Source of the DNA: Acanthaster planci
Lineage: Eukaryota; Echinodermata; Asteroidea; Valvatida; Acanthasteridae
DNA: 64,000 nucleotides
Assembly (NCBI RefSeq): GCF_001949145.1
Contig: NW_019091486.1
Coordinates: 1,359,958-1,423,957, forward strand
Direction: 5' to 3'
The position numbers and the translations under genes are program-made. Shown here in pieces: positions 1 through 11,740 of this stretch. The notes below the pieces were generated by a model. That model saw only the letters and a program-made list of their open reading frames with translations, did not search any database and was not told the origin of the DNA. The first letter of the stretch is position 1. Every line of letters starts with the position of its first letter.

Positions 1-191
1 ATGGATAGGATGATGGGGAGAAATGGTTTTTCCTCTTTCCTGATGGTAGTAATATCTAAAATACCATGTAGTTACATCAGTAGATAAACTCTGCACATCC
101 TGTGGAGTTTTACAAAACTTCTCATTGATTCCGGAGGCCTTGAAGGCTGTATTTCTCTTAATCATTACTCCACTGTGTGACTCTTTCTCAG

Positions 192-3100
192 CAGCACCTA
201 AGAGGAGGCCTAGTAAGGAAGAAACTGAGTTGAAAGAGAAGATGAGGGCGTTGGCTCAGTTCATGACAGGCAAGGAGCAAGACGAGTTCTTTGAGAATCT
301 ACATGGTAAGTCACGAGACTGAAGAATCAGATGTTGCCTGTGGATGCAGCTCCAGATGCCCTGTAGTGACTCGTTTGATGTATTGTGACATGAACATGTG
401 ACTTTTTGGCCCTGACCCCGAGAGTCTAAGTGTAAATGGCATTGAATCTTGTTGGCTTTATGGTTTCATGAAAAGAGGCCCATTCCTGCACCATTCCATG
501 CGGCAAAAGCAGATGGGATTTCACAATGCCAAGGGCGATGAATTTCCCCGCGTGATCACTGTCACATCGTGTGAAAATCTGCATTGCTTTGATATCCTGG
601 TGGATTGAGAACTGGCCTCAACAGTTTGTGTCACTTGAATTTGTGTTTATGTCGATTTCAGAGGAAAAAGAAATTAGGGCGAGAATTAAAGAGCTGATCA
701 AGTACAGAAGAAATGGCATCACGAAATTAGAGGGTAAGGATGTCAACGGCGTTCAATTTTTTGCTGGGTTATGTTTTTTTTAGCAGTTTGTTGTTTTCAA
801 ATACTTCAATATTTTCTGTCCAGTGTGTGGTACATGTCTCTCTTTGATCTACCCTGACTAGACACAGTGTTTCTGTATCACATTATTCTGGGGGAGGAAT
901 GGGGGAGTCTTTCCCATAAAGTGACACCAAGTGCCCAGGAACTTTGATATGGTGGGCGGCAATGTCACTGGTGAGACCAGAATGTTCCAGAGTTGATAGT
1001 TGAAGGGGCTACGCTTAAACTTACGCCGTAACAGAAGCAATTTTTGTTTTAAGTTGGAGAGTGTAGATCGCACAGTACACTTTTTGTATGTAACATATGG
1101 ATGTGAATTGAAGCAGGTGCATGGATATTGCCATGAAATTCAAGATTTATTGGTGGGAAACCTTTAGAAAGTGCAAAAAAAGAGAGAGTCATTTTGAGAA
1201 ACGTCTTTGCCCATTTTTGTTTCCGAATTATTATTTTGCGACCCCTGAGACCTATACATGCATAGCCTGTTGAGTATGAATCTGTCCTTGTTCATTTATA
1301 AAATGTTTTTCACAATGGTTTTTTTCCTTTCTCCAGTCACCAATTTTTTAATACAACTTGGTTGAACCTTTTTGCTCTAGCCTTCCTACATCTTACAAAA
1401 CTTCGATTGGAGATCTGTGGGTCTTTGCAGTACATGTAATTAGGAATGCAGAGCCCAGGCAGTGGAGTGCGCCACTGGATTCCTGCCTGGTGGTTGGTTT
1501 ATTGGAGGACTGAGGATTGGACAGTTCTTTGCAAGAAAAAATGAACATTACGTCAGGGGTTCAGGACTGTCTGGCGCCCTTTTTTGTTTGCAGAAATCTC
1601 CGAGTACGAGGAAGCCAAGTGCAAGAGGGACAGGCGGAAGGAAGGAAAGAAGAAGATTGTGGACAAGAGCAAACGAAGTGGGGTCATATCTGCCAAGAAG
1701 ACTGAGTGAGTACATTATTCAGTGCAATCATCTGTACCCGTATCGATATTTGGATATGTTTCACAAGCGTAGAGTGAAGTGTATCTGGATTCGCTTGCCT
1801 CACAAGATGAGACTCACATTATAAACTTAAAGACCAAGGTAAACTTGTAAAAGTGCAATTTGGGCATCAAAATTCTGTTAGGGAAGAGTTTTTCAAGGAT
1901 GTCATGTTTGGAATCACATTTTGTACACATAAATTGAGAAAAATTTCATCCCAAAAGGAGAAATGGTTAATAGGCATTTTATGTAAAAAAATATGTCAAG
2001 AATGCTGGACAGCTTTTGTTGAAAATGCTTCCAAATTGAAAGCCAAATTCAGGGTTGGTTTCTTCAAGTAAAAGTGTTTAAATCGGGAAATGAAAACCTT
2101 TTTATTTCAAGAATAAGTGTGTCAAATGACACAAAACCTTAAAATAACCATATCGACTGTTTTTCGGCAATGAATGGCCACCTTTTTAAAATATCCTGAA
2201 TATTACCTTTCTGAAGCATAAATGCTTAACTTCCGTCTTTACAATTTTTATTTTTTCTGAATTGCCGTGTTGATATTCCACATCAAAAATCAATACATAC
2301 ATATTGCTACTGAATACCAAAGCTGAATCAAGCACCTGTCAGTTTTTATTTCCAACATTCCTGGACAGTCCGTCTCCGTTTCGAGTGATATTTTCCAGAA
2401 AATACCAGTAATTCTCAAAATTGAGATTTCCTGACAAAACCCAACAACATGGGGAGTGTAAGGCTGCATCCGAATCTCTTTTCTAGAGCTAGGTCTAGGT
2501 CTTCGCTCCATCGGAAATGCATGGAGACGCGTAGCCAATAGACCTAGCCGTAGCTCTGAAAGCCCGTTTCGGACACGGCCTATATTAGTTAAATATTAAT
2601 CCTTATTTTGGTTATATTCAATGTTATTACAGACCAAAAGAAGAACCCAAGAAAGATGATCGCGGTAAGTCTGTTAGTTCTGATCCACATGTTCACAGTA
2701 CGTGGCCCCCCCCTCACCACATTTGAAATGATCTAATAATATTATCTAATATAATCTAATGATCACTTACTGTGAAGATGTTTGTTTTCAGAACGGACAG
2801 TAACATAATCAAGAACCTTGAGGTGTTTATGTATTCATGCGTCAAACTGAATTGACTCGTTCAGGGTTTCTTATAGAAGAGAAAAGGTTAGAAATTGTCA
2901 TTTTGTCAGAATTGTGACAAAATATTTGAGCTGTGCCAACTAAAGACAAGTTCATAGTTACAAATAGTTGATTTGGACAGTTCCTAATCTTTGGAGAACA
3001 GCTTAAAGCACTTTCAGAAGTTAATGATTACATCTCTACCCATTTTGCAGAGATTGTAGAAGATGAATTCCAAGCAATAAAGGCATCGCCAGGCTTCAGC

Positions 3101-4859
3101 TATCTATCTGACAGAGAGAAGAGGGTAAGAACATCATTTCCTGATTTTTAATCTCATGCACTTACCACATTGCGAGACCTCACCCAATTTTTTTTCCCTG
3201 GACTAATTTTTCTCAATGAAGAAAGGTGAATCACCTTGTTTGTAGTTTGGTACTCAAGAATTGATTTTTCAATTGAATTTGATATTCAGGGATGCCAGTT
3301 TTCAGGCAAAAGCCTGACTCCAGGCTTTTCCATCTAAACATTATCGGGCTAATTTCAGGCCTCAATAAGGCATGGGCCCCTCTGGCATTATAATCAGGCT
3401 CTGGCCAAGATCCTGAATGGCATTTCTGAACATTTCTTTCAAAAGTTCTTAACATAAGTTAATGCAAGAAAAGTAAAGAGTAAAACATTACCCAAATCCT
3501 CCTTGATCCCCCAAAATCCACAAGGACATACTTGAGAAACTTGTCGGAGGCCAATTCCATGCACAAGCGGAAATAAGTCTTGCCGTTACAGACTTCATTA
3601 TTCTTAATCCATTAGAAAAAAAACGAAATAAAACTAGCTGTACCGCCTGTTTTTCCACTTTTGTTTTGGAAAACCTTTTTTTAATGAATTGTAAATGATA
3701 ACGAGGCTGTTAACTGTGCAACCAATTTCCACCATTGCGTGGACTTGCCCAGGATGGAAAAAGCAGGAGCCCACTCTCCATTATTTCACAAGTGGCCGGT
3801 TGCCTCTCGAGTGTCAATAAACAAAGAAAGGGACAGTAGAGAATTTTGAGAATCGAGGGAGTTTCCTTATAGAAACATCGAGGGAGGAAGGATATCTTTT
3901 CTTTTTTTCCTTGTGTGATAACATGAATTGTGCTTGTTTCTGCAGCTCTGTAGTTCCATGAAAATGAAACCAGCCCGATATATCACGCTCAAAACAGTAA
4001 TCATCAGGGTGAGTGACTAGTGTTACCAATATCACACTTTCCCCAGGTCCCTCTGTTACATATCAAATTTACTTTCCGCACAAAGTTTTTGCATGAGTAC
4101 TTATACTTCAGTAAACGAAACTGTAAATGTTGCAGTGACTGCAGCAATGCTAATATCCTTGCGTCGCTTCAAGTCTCTCCCTGGTAATAGTTACACTTAT
4201 AAAACATGCCAGACTTCACAACTGTGAGAGTGTTTGGATGGTACACACGTAACGAGCAACTGTTTTTTGATGTTAGAAAGAATCAGGCCGTCATGTCCTC
4301 GCACGCCTCTCTCTGATTTGGTGTCAGATTTCTAGCACCTGCCTTGCCTTATGTTAGTAAAGCGTTGTCCCATGGGGTTTCTCTCCCTGTCACAGATCCA
4401 GGTCAAAATTTCATAATGTGTCAAATAGCGCTATAAGTTTTTAGAAATATTTTCCAAAATTGCCACCCAACCTGATGGATAGAAATTATTAAAATGTTCC
4501 AGACTGCCGACCACACGGCCCCATTACCGAAAACCATTGTCACGGAGCTGCGGGTGTAAGCACCTGTCAGCTGCAGAGTTCTTTTTGCAAAGATGTTCAT
4601 CTGCCTGAAAAGTAAAATCAGTGCAGAAGTTGAGAGGCACCGAATTTCTAAATGCTGGATCTACGACTGGCATCTACTCATCAACGACTGGCGACACTTG
4701 ACAATGGCATGTATTCTGGTTATCCCTCTACTGCAGGACCATCTCATGCGACGGCAAGGTCTACCATGTAAGACCCGGTACCCCAGCAATCTAGACAAGT
4801 CGCACCGGAAACGAATCACCAACTATCTAGCTAAAAGCGGCTGGATCAAGGTTAGCTGA
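192..4859 (+). CDS. TADA2B: Transcriptional adapter 2-beta (3' part)
   Basis: Adaptor subunit of the nuclear SAGA histone-acetyltransferase complex; it links the GCN5/PCAF catalytic subunit with ADA3. Seven coding exons are visible: 192-305, 662-733, 1594-1705, 2633-2664, 3051-3124, 3946-4008 and 4737-4859 (stop TGA). Phases are consistent (1,1,2,1,0,0) and all introns are GT-AG. The joined frame gives about 196 C-terminal residues. These include the basic linker around KRRPSKEETELKEK, then KYRRNGITKLE, then SPGFSYLSDREKRLCSSM, and finally a SWIRM-type helical end (DHLMRRQGLPCKTRYPSNLD ... ITNYLAKSGWI). Each block matches the order and spacing I remember for human TADA2B (420 aa), and not TADA2A. 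The N-terminal ZZ and SANT domains must lie upstream of the window. An acidic/lysine-rich insert (about residues 70-85 of this part) is less conserved. The first exon has a CAGCAG acceptor, so its start may be 192 or 195. Confidence 0.93.
2462..2579 (+). repeat. 118-bp hairpin repeat, copy A (MITE-like)
   Basis: Lies in a TADA2B intron. A second copy with about 93% identity (8 differences in 118) is at 49226-49343 in the same orientation. The ends are imperfect inverted repeats (GGCTGCATCCGAATC against the reverse complement GCCGTGTCCGAAAC). Inner arms with GAGCTAGGTCTAGG and CCTAGCCGTAGCTC, plus a CTCCAT/ATGGAG stem, would fold most of the element into one hairpin. No transposase is encoded. 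Target-site duplications are not obvious. Confidence 0.8.
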
Positions 4860-5270
4860 TGGGGGATTTCCTTGAAAGCCGCTGCATTAATTTTTTTTTT
4901 TGTTGGTCTTTTGTATTGTTAACATCTTTGTATTGTCAAATTTACAAACCCCAGAGATTTGGACGGATGGAAACTTTTCCATTGAAAGCAACAAAGGAAA
5001 AGATCAATTGAAAAGTCAAGTCCAGTGTAAAAATACCAAAAGCTTTATTTATCAGGCCATGTCTTGTTTGTATATAATTTAGTTCTCAGCTAAACAGGAT
5101 GTTTTTGAAAGAGCAAAGAATGTAGCTTGCCAGATTTTTACTAGCACAAACTAAGGGTCGTGCTTGACCAGGTTGCTGGTCTTGTACAGGTGTTCTCCCA
5201 AGGTGGAGAGAGGTGGGTGTTGCTAGTGGTCAGCAGGTGTTGTAGTCAAGACAATCCCAAGACCAGAGAC

Positions 5271-5410
5271 AAGACCAGTCACAAGATCCCTGGCGAGTCA
5301 CTGGGCGAACAGTGACAGAAATGCTTTTTTTGTAGCTCATTTGAATAGCTTGAGACTTGAATTCAGACTGGAGGTCTTGCGCCGGGCTTGTCGGGTCTTG
5401 CGATGGTCTT
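5271..5410 (+). repeat. AAGACC inverted-repeat element, copy A
   Basis: About 140 bp bounded by AAGACCAGTCACAAGA at the left and GTCTTGCGATGGTCTT at the right, which are imperfect inverted repeats. The interior segment (TTTGAATAGCTTGAGACTTG then GACTGGAGGTCTTG) recurs at 46680-46720, and a shorter relative lies at 8069-8163. This looks like a non-autonomous DNA transposon family; no coding capacity. Confidence 0.65.
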
Positions 5411-7481
5411 GAGGGGTTCTCAGTTGCAACACTCTCAACTAAGGCCTGCAACACCTCTGAATGTACTTTGTGATATTGGAACTATTCAAATTTTGTACAG
5501 TACCTAGAAGAAGCGATGAGGATCCCCTTGGATAACGATGGTACAGTTGGGTGGCATAGTACTTGCCTGATAAAGGCCTTGAGTACACAGGATTAGCAGT
5601 GCCAGCATTTTTGGGTTATTCTCAAAGATAACCATATTCCCAGGAAGCTGTCCTAAGTGGGTAACACATAACGGGGTTATTATTGAGAATATTTATCATA
5701 ATGCCGAAATTTGGCATTTGTGGGAAAACTCTGCGCTTGGTTTTTTTTTTACTTCTTGAGGGTTGCCGAGATGCTCAGCAACTCAGCGACTGTCCTCAGT
5801 GAGGACTCATTGGTTGGAAGCAGCCCTGTGTGTGCACTCACATACATCCGTCTTCATGGAGAGTAGTGTTTGATCGATAGCGTCCCTTGGGATGACGAGG
5901 TCAGCAAACTAAGCTGGGATCGTATGGCCTGCCCATCAATTTTTTCTCCCAATATTTATTGTGCAGCCTGGCCAGCGTATAAGGCAAAGGGGCAATTATA
6001 TTTGTCTCACATCATCACATCTGGTGTCGTTTTTGACACCAATTGAGCTTAATAGCCAGTGAAGATTTGAAAGTAGTTGGTTTGAGATGCTCGTTGTAGG
6101 GACTCTGTTGGGATTACATTTATTTCCATATCTTCCTTGGTTTTTCAGACTGATGGTGAGGATTTTTCAGCAAAAATGTAAAAAGTTCTATTCTGTGTGA
6201 TTTTTCAATTCCTTTATGCATTGCCTCAGGCATTTGCCTCCTTACATGTACGTGTACTTTGCCAAGAACATTAAAGCCCTCTTAAAAAAAATTGGTTTGT
6301 CCCCCTCACAGATATAAAAGTTCAGTTTTGAAATAAATCAGGGTCATCCGGTTATTGCACACTTCAAAAGATTACATCTTGACAGGGCAAACATGGAGAA
6401 AAACCTCTCTTGTAGTTATATGCAGCGCCCTCTTTTGACCATTCTTCAGAATTACATAGCACATACAGGTGAAGAGGAAAGTATTCTATACACTCAGAAA
6501 ATACTGGCCGCCAAGTAAGATGGCAATGTTACTGGTGACTTGTTCTTACCATTGTGGGCCAGTAACTTGATTGTAGGTATAGGGAGGGAACTATTTGTTG
6601 GGGGGGGGGTAGAAAGCAAACATCCAATGATGGGGTAGGATTGTCTCCCATGGGCTGACAGATGGGTCAGATGTGATCCAGACATTGACCAGAGCATGGA
6701 AGCCAATTCTGAAGAACTGTCTAAATTGAGTTTTGCAAAATACAGACATTTTTCACAGTCTAACGTAAAGCTTTACCTTCAACAGAATGATTCAAGACCT
6801 TAATCTGCTTGCCACAGAATTGCAGAAAATATTACTGCTCCCAATACTGTTTGAATTACAAAGATAGCCATATAAAACCTGACAAAAGGGGGAAGAAATG
6901 ATCATTAGTGGAAAGCAAATAATTTTACAACTCCTCTCTCTGTTACACAACTTTAGGACCAAAAAGTCCTCACTTTAAACAACTCCTGTTTACTCTAACT
7001 GTGGTCTCCATGTACAAATTATACACTGCAGGAGGCATAGATAGTCCTTTTGTATTGACAAGAGGGTTGGAATTAAAAACTGAAGTCTTAATGACTTCTG
7101 TACAATTCAGTAAATGGCAAAAAAAAAACCAGTCACACAGTGTTCCTCGATTTTGCTGCCCTCAAGGATGTAAACACTTGTTTGTGGCATTAACAATTTG
7201 TGGGTACATCAGGGTAAGTGTGATTCCAGTATTGTTAACCAGCTGGCTCCATAGTGTAGTATATTTATTTCCTGGTTGTAGCTTGCGTTGTCTGGGATGA
7301 AAACTTGATGTTCGGTGCTGTGTCCGTTGATGATGATTGATGAATGCTGCCCTCTTCGATGAAAAAAAAAAACAGTAGTGTAGGCTACAGTTTGAATTGT
7401 TGCGTGGAAATGAAAATGTGAGAATTCAGACATCCTGATCCCCAAAAGCATTCTGATTGGATTTCTAGATTTGTTTTCCTA

Positions 7482-7501
7482 TGTGTGTGTGTGTGTGTGT
7501 G
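7482..7501 (+). repeat. TG dinucleotide microsatellite
   Basis: Ten uninterrupted TG units. Ordinary simple repeat in the TADA2B 3' flank. Confidence 0.9.
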
Positions 7502-8068
7502 AGGCAGTGTGCAGTGGTCACATTGGTGGTTTTGAGAAGTTTGAGTGGAACATCACCTTAACATTTATAACTTAGTCAAAGTGCCATTTCTTGAGTTCGA
7601 TGTCAGATTCACCAATTAGCAGTTGGAAATTTAACCAAAAAAAAAACAAGTGGTTAGATCTTGTCAGTACTGTTGCTAGCTTGAGTTCGTTCGGATTGGC
7701 AAGATAGATTCTGCCTGCCCCTAATGCATATTGCATGCTTTGAGCTTAAAAATGTCCAAAATAAAATGTACTTGGTTTGAAGATCTGGAATGGCCGGATG
7801 GTAATTCTGTGCCATTTTCATCAATATATCTCATGGATGTGCGAGACGTACATAGCTATTTGATAGTTTGCCCCAAATCATTTGATAAAATCAAATTGCT
7901 TGAAGCTGAAGAAGAAGAATTTTTTGGAAATATAAGTCAAGACCACTTGCCAAAGATTTATTTAGAGGATTGGACAACGATCACTTGAAAAGTAATTAAA
8001 TTGCTTCATGGCCATCTCATGAGTCAGTGTTACAGAGTATAGGGTCAGTCATTAAGTCCCTTTATAAG

Positions 8069-8163
8069 GCCAGTGACAGGTAACAGGGTGACCAGTGACA
8101 AAGGACTACTTTGGTCACCGTTCATTAGAATGGCCTGTGACTTGACTTTAGACTGGATGGCTT
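8069..8163 (+). repeat. AAGACC-family element, short copy
   Basis: Contains TAACAGGGTG shared with the 46.6 kb copy, then CCTGTGACTTGAC and AGACTGGATGGCTTTT, which parallel GTGACTTGAAATTGGACTGG of that copy. It is more diverged and shorter than the other two, so the boundaries are approximate. Confidence 0.45.
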
Positions 8164-10090
8164 TTGAGGGACCCGACTGCAGCACTGTCGCGCGCAGTGC
8201 TTAACGTTGATGGCAGCAATGTTCTAAGTCCTGGAGAGAAAGTGCATTGTCCCTTCTTGGCCTATTCCAGACCGTGTGTCACACCCTCCGATCTCACACA
8301 TAAGCAGAGTTTGGCTGTGAACAAAGGGTATACAGCTCTGACCAAATTTGTTCAAAAAAACCACATCAAAACAATCATGTTCCACTTGTGATGGGGAAAA
8401 AAGTATCATGTATTCACGCAATTGTCCATTATTACCTGCATAAAAATAAATCAATCAATAAAAAGTGGTTTTAAAAGGGGATGAAATAGTGCATATTATA
8501 TAGCCATTGGCTGTTTCATGTTAAGTTTCCGGAAAAAATTCAGCTTAAAAAAATTTGTGTCTCTGCAGTAGATGTTACTTTCCTTCCTTCTGAAGTTATG
8601 CAATGTCCTGTTATTTGTAATTGCCACTTGTTTTGTACTACCTGTCTGTTTTTTAATTTCTACTTAATGCCCTTCAAACGCAGTACTTTCAACAAATGCT
8701 GAAGTAGAGCCTCGTGTTGTAGATAAAGCTGGCACTTTTTTTACCTAGTGAGCATAAAAATGGAACCTTAAACTGTCGTAACAGACCAGCTTCAATGTGT
8801 GTACTTGTCAGTCAGGACTGTGTCATCAGCTCAACAGAACAGAAAACCGTCCCTAGTTTTACTTGTATGTACATGTAGCCTGCATTTTGTTTTTTCTTTA
8901 CCCTGTGAAGTGTTCCAGATACAGATTGGTGTGTCAATTTAAGTAAAATTTTCTTCCTCAATCCTTGTTTTTTAAACATCATAGTTAACACCATTCATTT
9001 GTCAATCTTGCCCCCCCCCAAAAAAAATGCCACTGAAGTTTGGACTGTGATTTCTGTCTTTTCAAGATTAATTACTTTTTCATATGTAGCATTCCTGAGT
9101 AGCGGGGTTTCCAGTTTAACAAAGACGTCCCCACACAATCTTTTTGTCCATTCTCAATTTGTAACTTCCCCGCAATTTGTGCTATGTTATCTTTTTGAAT
9201 TGCTTTAATATTTGGTAATGTTGGAAGCTATCAATCAATATGCCTCCATATCGGCAACTGTGGAGTCACTGAGAAAATCACAGGTGATTCAGGAAAACCT
9301 TGCAGCAACAAAAATTAGATTTCAGATTATTGCCACAATTTGCAATGGGGAAGGGAATTTAAAATTGGTTGCAATTGTTTCAGAAAGCATCTTTTTGATA
9401 AAATATTACTGTTGATTTTGATTTTGTTGATTAGTCACCATGATTGAATCTGAAAAGAAAATGGAATGTGGGACAGTTTGAATAATATTGTTAACCCCCA
9501 ACTTGCCAGCAGTGTTTGATGGTCTAATAGGTAAAGGACTGAGTGTGTCAGAAGGGTCAACCGATATACACGTACCAGCATAAGGTTAAGGGTTCCAGTC
9601 ACTTACTCATGCCTAAAACTGCTCAGAAACTGTAGTGAGCTGGAAACAACTTTTTGTTGTTGTTTAGTTATTCAAACAAAACTAAGTGTAGAAAAATAAT
9701 TTAGGTTTGTAATTATCGAAACTTTTCATTTAGGTTTATCCTCCAATGTGAAAGGCAAATCCTTTTCTTTTGTTTTGGCGGTCCATTGCATTGCACTAAT
9801 ACTTATTTGCAATGATTGTACACTCCTGTGGGTTTCCTCTTTCTCTGCTTTTTAACATTGTCTGTGTAATGTGTAGTCCACGTATGAAAACACTGTGAAA
9901 TGCTGCAATATATATTTTACATGTCACACTTTGCAACTGTGACAACTGGTGACAATGTAAGACGTCCGCGTGTCCTTTCTTTAGTAACCAGTTTCAGTGT
10001 GAACAATACAATAATGATGCATGGGGGGGACACAGTGGGGTATTCCAAGCCAAAACTTGCATGACTGTAGCACAAAATATTTAAAACAAG

Positions 10091-10190
10091 GAACACTGCA
10101 AAAAAAATTGTGGTGTTAATTTAACACCCTGGGTGTTATCGCAAGACCACACCACAATTAGCACCACAGAGAATCATCCAAAACTATGTG
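10091..10190. repeat. Palindromic interspersed repeat fragment
   Basis: ACACTGCA plus an A-run leads into GGTGTTAATTTAACACC (10112-10128), an 8-base-arm palindrome, followed by further GGTGTT/CACCACAATT inverted segments. The arrangement looks like an end of a miniature inverted-repeat element. I see no second full copy in this window, so the family assignment is tentative. Confidence 0.4.
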
Positions 10191-11090
10191 ACACCTGTTA
10201 TGCAGCTTTTCTTGCATGTGTAAAGTGGTTGTATGCATGACAGCTCACTGTTATTGGCCAAGTTCACAATTTGCTAGCTCTACTGGTTGGACCAATTAAC
10301 TGGTGTTGATAGCCACCAAAAAGAATCAGGATGCAAGTCCCACCATTTCCATGTATTCTTTATCCATCCGCAACTCGGATTTTTGCATCAGTATTGAAAG
10401 CTTACGAAAGCAGTTAAGACGTAAAGCAACAAATTTTGAAAGAAGATTCGTAGCTTATCTGTTCAATACTCTCATATGCAAGTCATCAATCATTCTTGAG
10501 ATTGGAAACATCAAACATGTAGAAATTTGTTTTAATGTGATGAGTTTAGTTGTACAAATGTACGTTGGTATTGAATGGTTGCAATGAGAATTTTCCTAGG
10601 ATGTTGTATTAGAAACTCTTGGTTTTTCCATCTAAGTCTGGTGAATGCTTATTTTGTTTGGCCATGGGAGAACTTTTGTAGTTTTGATAAATTCCTATGT
10701 GACCAAGTGTGCTTGGGAATGGGTAGTCTTTGTCAGATGTAATTGTTTGTGAATAATGTAATATTGGAGGTTATTGAAAGGTGTTTCATATGGAAACTGT
10801 AGGATATTTCATGCAATTCATTGTTTATTTATTAAATGGCATGATTTTGCCATCTACCCTGAAATGTTTTTGAGTCTTTTCTCTGTTTCATGTTTGTTGT
10901 GGTTGGAAGGCAAAGGGAATTTTTAAAAATGCATCAAATCAAGTCACACGTTATTGCAATAAGCCAAACAATAGCTTAAACACATTGAACCGACCACTGC
11001 AAAGAAACCTCAGTAACAAAACATGACAATTAGCGAGAGCAAAATGGAATGGCAACAAAATAGTTTATAAATTGAAAGTAATTTTGCTTG

Positions 11091-11740
11091 TCGTTCGCCG
11101 ATAACAGTGACCACGCCCACCAGCCGCAGACCTGACGTCACAGATAAAAACCAGTCTGATTTACATCACAAAGAGAGCCGCTTTTTCACTTTCTGTGTTC
11201 AGTCATTGAGGAAAATACACCCATTGTTGGCTATGACTCACGCGCGGCTGATGGGAGACTAGTAGTGTATCCGAAAAGCCAACACTGGTAGTGTAATCCC
11301 ATGGGCGATCAGTGCGGCGTACGTGTATTGCATTCGGGTCAGTGGTTTTTGTATTGACGAAAGTTCAGATATTGCGATGGCCTACTCATTCCAGGCCTAC
11401 TCGTGTTCCTGCAGTCCCCTGTTTACCTAATGACTAAACTGCTATTGCATGCGGCTGGCCAAAGTACAAGTTCAACGGCGAGCTCCCAGTCAATGATTGC
11501 CCGAAATCCTTCCTAGCTTAATTTCCCGAGTACCACGCGATGGGACATAAATAGCGGAGGAGGCTTGTCTGCCGAATCGCTTGAACTTTTCCTCCTCCAT
11601 CGAGTACGTGCACGGTCTTCACTCTTGATATTTATACGACCATCCACTGCGGCTAATGCGTCAGGAAACTGTGGAATATATATTTATGCCATCCTGCAGG
11701 ATACCCGATCCCACTAATCAGAGGATCTGCACTAGGGAAC
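11091..11740. promoter_or_regulatory. GC-richer patch with a perfect CRE; possible orphan promoter
   Basis: This stretch is richer in CpG than its surroundings. It holds a perfect cAMP-response-element palindrome TGACGTCA (11133-11140), a nearby CCACGCCC box (11111-11118) and a TATA-like CATAAATAG near 11546. No adjacent conserved coding exon was recognised on either strand. It could be a distal first exon or promoter of the EGF/SEA gene, an enhancer, or a non-coding transcript start. Confidence 0.3.

Larger units (their letters stand above)
4860..11090. other. TADA2B 3' flank, no further gene recognised
   Basis: AT-rich sequence after the TADA2B stop codon. Open frames here are short, unconserved to my eye and lack splice-linked partners. 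Part is probably a long TADA2B 3' UTR: AATAAA hexamers occur at 6332-6337, 7760-7765, 8445-8450 and 8457-8462, but none can be chosen from sequence alone. It contains two copies of the AAGACC inverted-repeat family, a TG microsatellite and a palindromic interspersed repeat, listed separately. Confidence 0.5.

Noticed and set aside
7731-7988. 85-codon open frame with acidic EAEEEEF stretch
   Set aside because: Not recognised, no splice context; probably chance within the TADA2B 3' UTR or flank.
9510-9605. Possible tRNA-like A and B boxes (GGTCTAATAGG and GGGTTCCAGTC)
   Set aside because: Spacing between the boxes is too long for a tRNA and no stems pair; too weak to call a SINE.
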